Of a DNA stretch of 37,920 nucleotides, positions 17,045 through 25,130 are shown piece after piece. The translations under genes and the position numbers were made by a program. Below the pieces are notes generated by a model. The model ran no database searches. It worked only from the letters and a program-made list of their open reading frames with translations, and was not told the origin of the DNA. Source of the stretch: Acidobacteriota bacterium (GTDB taxonomy: Bacteria > Acidobacteriota > Thermoanaerobaculia > Thermoanaerobaculales > Thermoanaerobaculaceae); the NCBI GenBank assembly GCA_021818005.1, contig JAKAFI010000003.1, positions 1-37,920 of the forward strand, read 5' to 3'. Positions within the stretch are counted from its first letter, which is position 1. Every line of letters begins with the position of its first letter.

Positions 17045-17246
17045 GTCGCGAGTCAGGACGGCGCCCTCGCGGACTCTCCGCGACGCGCCGCCCGCAGAAC
17101 GGCTTGCACGCGACCGCGCAGTCGTTGATCTGGTCGCCCTCGAGGAGCTGGACGCGCTCGCCGCGCTTCAGACGCAGCTTGCGGTGGTAGGCGTGCGCGT
17201 CGTCCCGCGTGCGCCAACCCGACTTGCCTTTCGGGTGAGTGCTCAC
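16968..17246 (-). CDS. Hypothetical basic protein
   Basis: Start overlaps the upstream stop; 3' part overlaps 16811..17044 out of frame. Confidence 0.4.
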   Translation of the reverse strand: MSTHPKGKSGWRTRDDAHAYHRKLRLKRGERVQLLEGDQINDCAVACKPFCGRRVAESPRGRRPDSRRGRRAGAQRGHAARRDLGADALPLR

Positions 17247-17677
17247 CGTCGCACCACCTTGAAGCGCGCGGCGAACTCGCTCGGTCGATAGCTCTCGACG
17301 GCGTCGACGATCTCATGCTCGGTCAACTCGACTCCGGTCAGATCGATTTTCGTCGCGACCGCCTTCCCGTCGACCACCTCCAGCCTGCCAACGTCTCCGA
17401 CCTCCTCGCCCTGCCACGTAACCGCCCCGGCAATGTTGATGCCCCACGGCTTGAGTTTGTTGTCAATGATCCACTGGAGCCAGTCGGCGTAGTAGTAGAA
17501 CTTCTCGCCACCGTCCCACACCAGCGCATCTCCCTCGCGGGATGGGACCCACTGACAGTAGGAATCAGGGGTGTCACCGCCACGCTTCTCGCTCAGATCT
17601 CCGATCTCGAGCCATTGTTCGTGGCTAAGAGAAGGATGAAGCTCGAACCGTCCACGAAACTCCGTCGTGTATCCCAT
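17243..17677 (-). CDS. Conserved phage hypothetical protein
   Basis: MGYTTEFRGRFEL...PDSYCQWVPSREGDALVWDGGEKFYYYADWLQWII...PWGINIAGAVTWQGEE; familiar conserved phage pattern. Confidence 0.65.
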   Translation of the reverse strand: MGYTTEFRGRFELHPSLSHEQWLEIGDLSEKRGGDTPDSYCQWVPSREGDALVWDGGEKFYYYADWLQWIIDNKLKPWGINIAGAVTWQGEEVGDVGRLEVVDGKAVATKIDLTGVELTEHEIVDAVESYRPSEFAARFKVVRR

Positions 17678-17976
17678 TACTCGCTCCTCTCTACCTGCCG
17701 CCGCATCTCAGCGGCCATCGCCTGCTCCCGCGTCAGCCCTCGCCACCTCGCGCCCACGTCGCCGCAGAGCTGCGCGAGCTCGGCGATGATCGCGTCCGGT
17801 TGCGCCTCGTTGAATAGCGCCGTTACCGCCGCTAGCCACACCGTGTCCCGCAGCCCGCGCAGCATCGTCGCTCCGCGCGGCGTGCTGACCACGTACAGGC
17901 GCCCGACCGGCACGGAGCGCACGATGGGGTCGTGGCCGGGGCGCTGACGCGAGTAGGGGAGGGGGAGCGGCTTCAC
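17677..17976 (-). CDS. Hypothetical protein
   Basis: GTG start overlapping the exonuclease stop (GTGA). Confidence 0.45.
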   Translation of the reverse strand: MKPLPLPYSRQRPGHDPIVRSVPVGRLYVVSTPRGATMLRGLRDTVWLAAVTALFNEAQPDAIIAELAQLCGDVGARWRGLTREQAMAAEMRRQVERSE

Positions 17977-18725
17977 GTACCCGCCTTGCTGTCGAGCCCG
18001 GCGCGCTTCTGCCTCTTGCACTCGCGGCACTCGCGCGGCGTCCACCGCGGGTACTTCTCGAGCACGGAGCGCGGCACGCTGAATAGCCCGCCGCACGACC
18101 GGCACTTGAACGTCCCCTCGGCCAGCGGAGACGGCGCCCCGCTCGCCTCGACGGTGAGCGCCCGGATCACGCCGAGGGTGAGCTGGCAGTCACCGAGCGC
18201 GCTGTGAGCCTTGCTCGCTGCGATCGCCTCCTTGCTCAGCATGTCTCCGACGACGGCGGTCAGCTTGTAGCTCCGGCGCGGCGGGGCCCCGGTCTTCGCG
18301 TCTATGAACCGCACCACGGAGATCATCTCGATCCACTGGAAGTGGAACGGCCACGGGCGCGCCCCGAGCAGGCGACGGAGGAAGCGCTCATCGAACGAGA
18401 CGTTCCACCCGACGAGCGGCACGTACTCGCGCGGGAGGCCTGCGCTCTCCATGAAGCAGAGCAACGTTTCTGCCGCCGCGTCAGCCTCGAGCGCAGCCGC
18501 CCACCCCTCGCTCGCCGGGTCGGTCGCCCAGGTGTGCCCGTTCACCCTGATCGCCTCGGCCTCGATCTCGTCGCCTGGCCGGGGTCGGACCGTGAACTCG
18601 AGCGGGTCGCCGACTGGCGCCAGCGAGTCGTCGAGCGCGATGGCGCCGACCTCGAGGATCGCGTGCCTCTCCGGGTCGAGGCCGCTCGTCTCGGTGTCGA
18701 CGAGGAGGTGTGTGGCGCGCCCCAT
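17973..18725 (-). CDS. DnaQ/RNase T-like 3'-5' exonuclease with C-terminal zinc-ribbon-like segment
   Basis: HLLVDTETSGLDPERHAILEVGAIAL (Exo I), later GWNVSFDERFL; CX2C...CREC at the C-terminus. Confidence 0.75.
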   Translation of the reverse strand: MGRATHLLVDTETSGLDPERHAILEVGAIALDDSLAPVGDPLEFTVRPRPGDEIEAEAIRVNGHTWATDPASEGWAAALEADAAAETLLCFMESAGLPREYVPLVGWNVSFDERFLRRLLGARPWPFHFQWIEMISVVRFIDAKTGAPPRRSYKLTAVVGDMLSKEAIAASKAHSALGDCQLTLGVIRALTVEASGAPSPLAEGTFKCRSCGGLFSVPRSVLEKYPRWTPRECRECKRQKRAGLDSKAGT

Positions 18726-18728
18726 GGT

Positions 18729-19649
18729 CTACCCCCTCGAGCCGGGCTCTGGCGCGTCGGAGTCGTCCATCGGGGGCGGCTCGCCCTCGACCGGCTGGGC
18801 CTCCTGCTCGCGGGTCGCCGGGTAGTCGCGCCGCGTCTTCTCGATGATCCCGGCCGCGAGCTCGCGCGTCAGCGCCTGGTCAGCTAGCCGCGTCCGCAGC
18901 CACCCGCGGAGCTTCTCCGGCAGGTCGTCGCGTGCGATCCACTCGTCGATCAGCGCGACCTGATCCGGGGTCGGGCCCTCGTCGCGCCTCCCCGCCGGCT
19001 TCTTCGACCCGCTCTTGCCACCCTTCGCCTGCCGGCCGCTGCTCTGCGGGTCCTCGTGTCCGTCTCCGTCCTCCACGTCCTGCGTGAAGCGATCGCTCAG
19101 CCCGAAGGCGTTGAGCACGGCTGCGACGAGCGCCCGCTTCTCAGCCATCTTCAGCACGGTGTTCTCGCAGTCCCGCGGCCTGTCGATGTACTTGCTCTCG
19201 AGCGTCGAGGCGCTTCCGAGTCCATCGCCGACGATCGCCCCATCGGCGCGCCGCACGAGCTCGCAGCGGACCACGTAGCGGTAGAGGCCGAGCGAGGACC
19301 CGCGCTCCTCCTCCCATCCGTCGAACTCGCGGTTGCGCCACTTCTTCTTCCGCTTGATCCACTCCGTCTCGCGGTCGTGGTCGATCTCGCTCGCCACGAT
19401 CGAGTAGCGGGGGAACGTACCGAATGCGATGCTGAGCCGCTCGGCGCCTGGCTTCAGGAGCGTTGGCTTGTCGCCCGCGCCGGGGATCGTGCCGTAGTCG
19501 CGTCCTCGCTCGAGCGCGTTGGCGATCAGCGTCGCGACCTCCTTGTGCACCTCGACCAGGTGCCCAGGGCTCACCACCGGGCGCATCAGGGAATGTTCTG
19601 GGCGCTGGACCTCGAGGGCCTCGGTCTCCTTCACGGCTGGGTCTCCCAT
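18729..19649 (-). CDS. Conserved phage protein, possible single-strand annealing/recombination protein
   Basis: ALERGRDYGTIPGAGDKPTLLKPGAERLSIAFG...AEKRALVAAVLNAFGLSDRFTQDVED, typical of phage recombination-module proteins. Confidence 0.45.
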   Translation of the reverse strand: MGDPAVKETEALEVQRPEHSLMRPVVSPGHLVEVHKEVATLIANALERGRDYGTIPGAGDKPTLLKPGAERLSIAFGTFPRYSIVASEIDHDRETEWIKRKKKWRNREFDGWEEERGSSLGLYRYVVRCELVRRADGAIVGDGLGSASTLESKYIDRPRDCENTVLKMAEKRALVAAVLNAFGLSDRFTQDVEDGDGHEDPQSSGRQAKGGKSGSKKPAGRRDEGPTPDQVALIDEWIARDDLPEKLRGWLRTRLADQALTRELAAGIIEKTRRDYPATREQEAQPVEGEPPPMDDSDAPEPGSRG

Positions 19650-19929
19650 CGTCTACCGCCTCCTGCGGCTAGAGCCGCGCTGTTAGACGCCGGTCTCTCC
19701 CGGCTGTCACGCAACTACCGCTCTCCTGCCTCTTCAAGAGCGCCGCACCAGCCGGCCGGGCTTGCTTCAACTTCTGCCCGCGCTGGATCAGGGGCCGCGT
19801 TCGCCCGGGGCGAGGTCGCCTCTCGGCGGCACTTCCCCATCATGGCCGCGCGCCGTCGACACTCGGCGCCCCATAGCGAGACGTGACTGCTCTGCCTCTC
19901 GCCGTCGGCCTCTCCCTCGTGGTATCTGT

Positions 19930-20259
19930 TCACGCGCGTCGCCCTCCTGCGGCCGCGAGGGCCGCGTTTGCGTGCGCGTCGTATGCGTCCTGCTCCGCCT
20001 GCCGCGCCTCGCGCTCCTCATCGGGATACACCCGCTTCCGGAGCGCCTCCGCCAGCGCCCTCGCGTGGTCGGCGCGGCTCACCCCGGTCAGCTCCGAGCG
20101 GACAGCTCCCGGGCCCTCGAGCCACTCCGGGTCCGCGAGCTTCGCCTCGAGGTCGGCAAGCTGCTCCTCGTCGCTGGGCTCGTGGCAGTCGCAGGGCCTT
20201 GGGTAGCCGTCCTCGTCGTAGTAGAGAGCGGCGAAGCACCAATCGCAGCGCATCAGCAC
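19930..20259 (-). CDS. Hypothetical protein with N-terminal CX2C / CXC motifs
   Basis: MRCDWCFAALYYDEDGYPRPCDCHE. Confidence 0.5.
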   Translation of the reverse strand: MLMRCDWCFAALYYDEDGYPRPCDCHEPSDEEQLADLEAKLADPEWLEGPGAVRSELTGVSRADHARALAEALRKRVYPDEEREARQAEQDAYDAHANAALAAAGGRRA

Positions 20260-20483
20260 ACCTCCCCGGCGAAGAGAGCGGCGTTCATGGCGGCGAAGCG
20301 GCTCGAGGCGACACCGTGGCGCTCCTCACCGAGGCGCCGCGACACCCACGCCCAGCCCGCCGCCGTCTTCCGCACCGCGATTGCGCGCCCGCCCGGGAGC
20401 AGCCGACGCTCGGCGCGAACGGTGCCGGGGAGGCCAGGCCAGCGGATGAGCGACTTCGTCCAGTTGCTTGCGTTGTGCGTCAT
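20253..20483 (-). CDS. Hypothetical protein, first gene downstream of the left arm of the divergent promoter
   Basis: MTHNASNWTKSLIRW...; ATG at 20483, 7 nt after the predicted -10 box. Confidence 0.5.
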   Translation of the reverse strand: MTHNASNWTKSLIRWPGLPGTVRAERRLLPGGRAIAVRKTAAGWAWVSRRLGEERHGVASSRFAAMNAALFAGEVC

Positions 20484-20560
20484 GAGTAACATAGTAGCAT
20501 GTGCAGGTTGTGAGTCAAGCGGGGCTTGTGATATTTGCTGGCCCTGCTACTATCGTCGTC
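20484..20560. promoter_or_regulatory. Symmetric divergent promoter/operator region
   Basis: + strand: TTGTGA 20526-20531, N16, TACTAT 20548-20553. - strand: TTGACT (20518-20513), N16, TACTAT (20496-20491). Perfect 9-bp inverted repeat atagtagca / tgctactat covers both -10 boxes. Confidence 0.65.
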
Positions 20561-20743
20561 ATGTCGCCCAAGAAGACCGAGAAGCCAGCTCCCCAGCCCG
20601 ACGAGACGCGCTCCGCCCGCCTCCAGGTGCTGCTCACCCCAAGCGCCAAGGCAGTGCTCGACGATCTCGCCTGGCGCGAGCGCAAGAGCACCTCGGAGTT
20701 CGTGCGCGAGCTCATCGAGGCGAGGCTGGCGCGCAAGGCCTGA
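20561..20743 (+). CDS. Ribbon-helix-helix (Arc/CopG-like) DNA-binding regulator
   Basis: 60 aa: RSARLQVLLTPSAKAVLDDLAWRERKSTSEFVRELIEARLARKA. Confidence 0.65.
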   Translation: MSPKKTEKPAPQPDETRSARLQVLLTPSAKAVLDDLAWRERKSTSEFVRELIEARLARKA

Positions 20744-20745
20744 CC

Positions 20746-21177
20746 TCACCTCCCGCCCCCGAGCGCCGCGCCCGCGAGCTTGAGCACGTCCCGCTGCCTC
20801 CACCCCGGCTCGGTGGCGTCTCGGTAGCTCTCCGCCGCCTCGCGCGCCGAGCGCATCCGCCCGCGGCGGGCGTCCTCGACGGCGGCGCGCCGCTCCTGCT
20901 CGCTGCACACGATCGCCAGCGGCCCTGGCCAGCGCGCTGCGAATCGCCACTCCGACTCCGTGAGTCGCCTCCGAGAGGCGGGCTTGCTCCCGTCCTTCAC
21001 CTCGAGCAGGTAGCTGGCCTGGACGGCGATCGGGTCGAAGCACACGAGGTCGAAGCAGGGCACCCCGTAGCTCGCCGCGCTGAACGTGGCGACCCCGTCG
21101 CCCTCGTTCGCGCGCGCGGTCTCGTGGTGGTTCGCGTCGAGCCCGCCGCCCGTCGGTCTGTGGCGCCCGCGGCTCAT
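20746..21177 (-). CDS. VRR-NUC-like / endonuclease-fold phage nuclease
   Basis: GGGLDANHHE ... CFDLVCFDP...YLLEVKDGSKPASRRRLTESEWRF. Confidence 0.55.
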   Translation of the reverse strand: MSRGRHRPTGGGLDANHHETARANEGDGVATFSAASYGVPCFDLVCFDPIAVQASYLLEVKDGSKPASRRRLTESEWRFAARWPGPLAIVCSEQERRAAVEDARRGRMRSAREAAESYRDATEPGWRQRDVLKLAGAALGGGR

Positions 21178-21238
21178 GGCGCGACCTTGTCCTTCCGGTG
21201 CCGCACGAGCCCCTCGCGCTCCTCGAGGAGCGGGCGCA
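21110..21238. repeat. 129-bp exact direct repeat, copy 1
   Basis: Identical to 22151..22279 by eye, offset 1041 bp; sequences diverge immediately outside. Confidence 0.9.
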
Positions 21239-21587
21239 CCAGACGCTCAAACCGAACACCAAGCTTGCGGCATGAACCTCCCCTTGTTCCCGGAAACTTG
21301 GGGGCACACTGAGGACGAGGCCAAAGGACCATGACAATGACTGGCTGATTGTGACGAAGGTCTCTAGTGTTCTGGTCCGTATACACCCAGACGATAACAT
21401 CATCGCCATAGAAGTCAGTCAGCTCGATGATGTCAAAGACCATCTTATGCATGGTCTCAGAAGCTATGGCCCTCTGCTCTTCCTTCTCCTTGTCACGAAC
21501 TATCTGAGCCGCATCTTCGGCCTGCTTCTTCGCGGCTGTGTTCTGGATATCAGCAACTTCTCGTGGGGAAAGACCATCAGCCATCAC
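21174..21587 (-). CDS. Hypothetical protein of the lower-GC island; last 20 aa encoded by the flanking repeat
   Basis: MMADGLSPREVADIQNTAAKKQAEDAAQIVRDKEKEEQ...; tail RPLLEEREGLVRHRKDKVAP identical to the end of 22215..22436. Confidence 0.5.
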   Translation of the reverse strand: MMADGLSPREVADIQNTAAKKQAEDAAQIVRDKEKEEQRAIASETMHKMVFDIIELTDFYGDDVIVWVYTDQNTRDLRHNQPVIVMVLWPRPQCAPKFPGTRGGSCRKLGVRFERLVRPLLEEREGLVRHRKDKVAP

Positions 21588-22021
21588 ACTAACTCTCCGC
21601 CTGGTTCATCCTTGTATCGTACGAATACACCAATACCATTACGAGGATGACCCTCCTTGGTCGGATAGAGCTTATTGGCTTGAGACCTCCTCTGGATCTG
21701 GAAGTCAACAGGTAGACCACTATGATGCGCCAGGTACAGCGCTATCGACGAACACATGAGAGACCACAGGGCGTGGTAGTTCTCATTGTGCCCCGCCAAA
21801 CCAGGAAACAGACGATCATAGTCCTCGTCAGCTAGAATGACCCTGACATCTACGTCTCTATAGTCCCGCTTCTTGAGGCAAGAACCTACGAGGTAGGTGA
21901 CCAGACCGCCGAAAGCTTCATCAACCACCCTACAAGCTTGGTTGAGGTTGAAGAACTCAGGACAGGTCAACCAATGAGCGCGATGTGGCTCACTTACGGC
22001 TTGAACTGGACTATCTTCCAT
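21584..22021 (-). CDS. Nucleotidyltransferase-fold protein
   Basis: YLVGSCLKKRDYRDVDVRVIL (GS-x9-DxD type) and downstream PVDFQIQ third-Asp candidate. Confidence 0.65.
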   Translation of the reverse strand: MEDSPVQAVSEPHRAHWLTCPEFFNLNQACRVVDEAFGGLVTYLVGSCLKKRDYRDVDVRVILADEDYDRLFPGLAGHNENYHALWSLMCSSIALYLAHHSGLPVDFQIQRRSQANKLYPTKEGHPRNGIGVFVRYKDEPGGELV

Positions 22022-22218
22022 GGCCCCTTGAACACCTGCTGAGTCGTGTCGATGACAACCACCACATGATCGTCATTCGTACCGTCCTCTGCCTTGAGGA
22101 CCATGAGCTTGCACAAAGGCTCCAGATCTGGCATCACCATCTTGATGCGAGCGCGCGCGGTCTCGTGGTGGTTCGCGTCGAGCCCGCCGCCCGTCGGTCT
22201 GTGGCGCCCGCGGCTCAT
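21994..22218 (-). CDS. Chimeric ORF: nuclease N-terminus (repeat-encoded) fused in frame to an island ORF
   Basis: MSRGRHRPTGGGLDANHHETARA is identical to the nuclease N-terminus, then unrelated RIKMVMPDLEPLCKL.... Confidence 0.5.
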   Translation of the reverse strand: MSRGRHRPTGGGLDANHHETARARIKMVMPDLEPLCKLMVLKAEDGTNDDHVVVVIDTTQQVFKGPWKIVQFKP

Positions 22219-22279
22219 GGCGCGACCTTGTCCTTCCGGTGCCGCACGAGCCCCTCGCGCTCCTCGAGGAGCGGGCGCA
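22151..22279. repeat. 129-bp exact direct repeat, copy 2
   Basis: See copy 1. Confidence 0.9.
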
Positions 22280-22436
22280 TCTTCGCCGTCACCGCGTCCC
22301 GCTCTGCGCGGAGGGCGTCCAGCTTCTCGTCGAGCTCGGCGACGCGCTTGCGCCGCGTCTCCTCGGCCTCGATCTTGGCGAGCGCCTCCCGGTGGTGCTT
22401 CTCGGCTGCGGCCTTGCGTTGCTCCAGCGTTGGCAT
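22215..22436 (-). CDS. Small coiled-coil protein
   Basis: MPTLEQRKAAAEKHHREALAKIEAEETRRKRVAELDEKLDALRAERDAV. Confidence 0.55.
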   Translation of the reverse strand: MPTLEQRKAAAEKHHREALAKIEAEETRRKRVAELDEKLDALRAERDAVTAKMRPLLEEREGLVRHRKDKVAP

Positions 22437-22447
22437 GTATCTCCTCC

Positions 22448-23020
22448 TCAGCGTCCTACGATGTGGATTCGTGTCCCGGGCGGGTCGCGCCAGACGTACC
22501 AGGCGACCCCGCGGACGAACGGCCAGACGCGCCACGGGATCGGGATCAGGTCAGTCGGTGGGCCGTGTCGGGTCAGAAACGCGGCGGTGCTCTGCTTCCC
22601 GGCGAGTTCGTCGATCGGGAGCACGAAGGCGGTGTAGAGTCTGCCCATGCAGCTCTCGAGGATGTGCGGCACCTTCGAGAAAGGCGGGTTCGTCACGATC
22701 GAGGCCGAGAGGATCGTGGCCATCGGGTCGCGAGGGAGGGCGGTCCAGTCCCCGATCTCGATGTTGCAGTCGGGGACGATGCGAACGAGGTTGAAGAACT
22801 CCTCTTCTCGGATCTCGCAGGCGTAGAGGTCCGTCCAGGCCCGGCCGCTCTCCACCAGCGCGGACAGGATCGCGCCGCCGCCAGCGAACGGATCGGCGAT
22901 CGACCCGAGCGGGGGAGGGGCGAAGCGGAGCAAGATCTCCGTCACCTCGCGCGGCGTGGAGATGAAGTCCCCACCCTCCGGCGGGACCTCGACGCCCTCG
23001 AGTCCAAGCTGCGCGATCAT
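22448..23020 (-). CDS. DNA N6-adenine methyltransferase-like protein
   Basis: ADPFAGGGAIL (SAM-binding) and TNPPFS (catalytic NPPF) motifs. Confidence 0.75.
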   Translation of the reverse strand: MIAQLGLEGVEVPPEGGDFISTPREVTEILLRFAPPPLGSIADPFAGGGAILSALVESGRAWTDLYACEIREEEFFNLVRIVPDCNIEIGDWTALPRDPMATILSASIVTNPPFSKVPHILESCMGRLYTAFVLPIDELAGKQSTAAFLTRHGPPTDLIPIPWRVWPFVRGVAWYVWRDPPGTRIHIVGR

Positions 23021-23223
23021 CGGCTGCGCTCCTTCGCTGTCGCTGGCGGCTCCTCGACGATCCGGTCCTCATCCACCCACCAGCCCGCAGAGGTCTCGCT
23101 CTTCGTCACGCCGATGCTGACGCGCCCGCTCGCTCCCCAGCGCCGGAACACGCCCTGGCGGATGGTGCCGTCGCTGTCGCGCCAGCGGATCACGTCGCCG
23201 CGCTTGTAAGCGCCTCGGCTCAC
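23017..23223 (-). CDS. Small hypothetical protein
   Basis: GTGA overlap; VSRGAYKRGDVIRWRDSDGTIRQGVFRRWG.... Confidence 0.45.
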   Translation of the reverse strand: MSRGAYKRGDVIRWRDSDGTIRQGVFRRWGASGRVSIGVTKSETSAGWWVDEDRIVEEPPATAKERSR

Positions 23224-23972
23224 TCGAGCACCGGCACCGACCCGACGCCCAGCTCCTCGAGGCACGCCTGGAGGTAACGCGCCGCGCTCGCCATCGCCGC
23301 GCCCATCCACCGCGTGTCAGCGCTCGCGAAGAGGGCGACCGTCGGCGCGTTGCCGTCCTTGCCGTCGCGGAGCCGCAGCACGAATGGGGAGGCCGGCTGC
23401 TCGAGCTCCGGGAAGGTGCGCCACGGGCGCAGCTCGACCGGGTTCTTGACCTCCATCTCGCCGTTGCGGACCACGCCCGTGCGGACCGTCGCGACCTGGG
23501 TCACGCCGTCCTCGGCGAGCGTCGAGACCTTCTCGGCCTTCAGGTTGCCGACGAGCCGGAGGATCGCCGCGGTCTGCTCGTCCTGGACGAAGCCGGAGAG
23601 CAGCCAAATAGTGAAGGCCTCGGCGTCGAGATACTGGCCGAATGGCTGCGGCATGCCACCGACCAGCGCGGCGCTCGCGAAGGTGCGGCGCGTGAAGTAG
23701 ATGCCGTCGAGCGGGCCGAGCAGACGGACCAGAGCCGGCCCCTCGACGTGGAGCACCAGCGACGAGATGTCGAGGCCGTCGCGCTTCGCGGACACATAGG
23801 CGAGGAGCGAGCGTATCGTGCTGAAGCCGAGCGGCGACGGCATGGCCGGCTTCACGATCTCGCGCGTCTGCGAGAAGTACTCGCGGCCGTCGTCCAGGTT
23901 GTCAGTGTCGCCAGCGCGGCCAGCCGCCTCCTCGGCGAGCTCGACCAGGTACTTCAGAGCCTCGGCGATCAT
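23220..23972 (-). CDS. Conserved phage protein (possibly DUF2303-like)
   Basis: 250 aa; VELRPWRTFPELEQPASPFVLRLRDGKDGNAPTVALF. Confidence 0.5.
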   Translation of the reverse strand: MIAEALKYLVELAEEAAGRAGDTDNLDDGREYFSQTREIVKPAMPSPLGFSTIRSLLAYVSAKRDGLDISSLVLHVEGPALVRLLGPLDGIYFTRRTFASAALVGGMPQPFGQYLDAEAFTIWLLSGFVQDEQTAAILRLVGNLKAEKVSTLAEDGVTQVATVRTGVVRNGEMEVKNPVELRPWRTFPELEQPASPFVLRLRDGKDGNAPTVALFASADTRWMGAAMASAARYLQACLEELGVGSVPVLE

Positions 23973-23975
23973 GGG

Positions 23976-24377
23976 CTACTCCTTCCGTGCGGCGCGGGCC
24001 GCGGTGATAGGGGTTGCGCTCGGCGCCTGCTCGTTCTGCGTCTCGGGGATCACGCGTTGCCGGCTCGGCATCGAGGCGACCTCGACGGCGAGGATGCTTC
24101 CGTCCCGCTGACGCGACAGCTCGATCAGCGCGCCGCTCGGCCGCACCTTGGCCAGCTTCTTCTCGACGCCGATCTGCATCGTTACGATCTGGCGCTCGTC
24201 GTCGGGCTTCATCGAGAGCGTCAGCACCACCTTCCGCTCCGCGTTCGCGGGCGTGTTCGGATCGCGGATGTCCTTGAAGGCCTCCTCGAGGGCCTCGTTG
24301 ACCATCTCCACGGCGCCTCCCTGCGCGAGGGTGGCCAGGTTCACGTTGTCCAGCTCTCCGGTCTCTCGGTCGATCAT
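23976..24377 (-). CDS. Conserved phage hypothetical protein
   Basis: MIDRETGELDNVNLATLAQGGAVEMVNEALEEAFKDIRDPNT.... Confidence 0.55.
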   Translation of the reverse strand: MIDRETGELDNVNLATLAQGGAVEMVNEALEEAFKDIRDPNTPANAERKVVLTLSMKPDDERQIVTMQIGVEKKLAKVRPSGALIELSRQRDGSILAVEVASMPSRQRVIPETQNEQAPSATPITAARAARKE

Positions 24378-24380
24378 GGG

Positions 24381-25130
24381 TCACTGTCCTTTCGTTGGTC
24401 TCACGCGCTCGTCGCACCGGATCCAGGTGCCGAGCTCGCCGAGGCGGTCGAAGACTCGCGCGGAGTAGCGCGCGCCGATCTGCTGCGGGGTCAGGTTCGT
24501 GGTGACGATCGTCCGCGTGCCCGGCCCAATCTCGTCGTCGCGTCGCGTGAGCAGCAGCCGCAGGCGCGCGGTCGCCTTCTCGCCGAGCTGCTCCTCCTCG
24601 CCCAGGTCGTCAATCACGAGGTGGCGCGTGCTCCACACCTCCTCGAGTCGGTCCTCCTCCCAGTCAGCGAGGCGGGCGTAGTCGGGTGCGCGGAGGTAGA
24701 GCCCGTCGGCCCACACGTCCACCTCGTCGCAGGTACGGCCGGCGTAGCTCTCGATCTCGACGCGGCAGAGCTCCGCGAGCACGCGGCAGGCGGCGGCGCT
24801 CTTCCCGGTGCCTACCTGCCCCCAGAGCACCACCACGAGGCTCTCGCGGATGGCAGCTCGCAGCTCGCGCACGGCCCGCGTCTCGACCCACGCTCGGCGC
24901 CCACGGTCCAGGCCGTCGAGGTAGAGCCCGATCTCCTTCCGCGGGAGGGCGAGCACCTCGAGCGCGAGCTCGGCCTGCCTCCGGCGCTCGGCGCGCACAC
25001 GTGAAAGCTCGGCGATCTCTGCCTGACGCGATGTGATCTGGCACCCTTGCCCAGCCGCCTCGCCGAACTTCGGAACCGCGCGCACCGGGGCCGCACACTT
25101 GCGCTCGAGGGGCAGGATCTTGGCGGTCAT
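24381..25130 (-). CDS. DnaC/IstB-like replication ATPase (helicase loader)
   Basis: VVLWGQVGTGKSAA (Walker A), RHLVIDDLGEE (Walker B), TRTIVTTNLTPQQIGARYSARVFDRL. Confidence 0.75.
   Translation of the reverse strand: MTAKILPLERKCAAPVRAVPKFGEAAGQGCQITSRQAEIAELSRVRAERRRQAELALEVLALPRKEIGLYLDGLDRGRRAWVETRAVRELRAAIRESLVVVLWGQVGTGKSAAACRVLAELCRVEIESYAGRTCDEVDVWADGLYLRAPDYARLADWEEDRLEEVWSTRHLVIDDLGEEEQLGEKATARLRLLLTRRDDEIGPGTRTIVTTNLTPQQIGARYSARVFDRLGELGTWIRCDERVRPTKGQ

Noticed and set aside
16811-17246. Possible frameshifted single gene from the overlap of 16811..17044 and 16968..17246
   Set aside because: Cannot tell frameshift from genuine overlapping small genes without homologues; kept as two low-confidence CDSs.
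21110-22279. Transposon/IS interpretation of the 129-bp repeats
   Set aside because: No transposase, no terminal inverted repeats seen, and 129 bp is far longer than typical target-site duplications.
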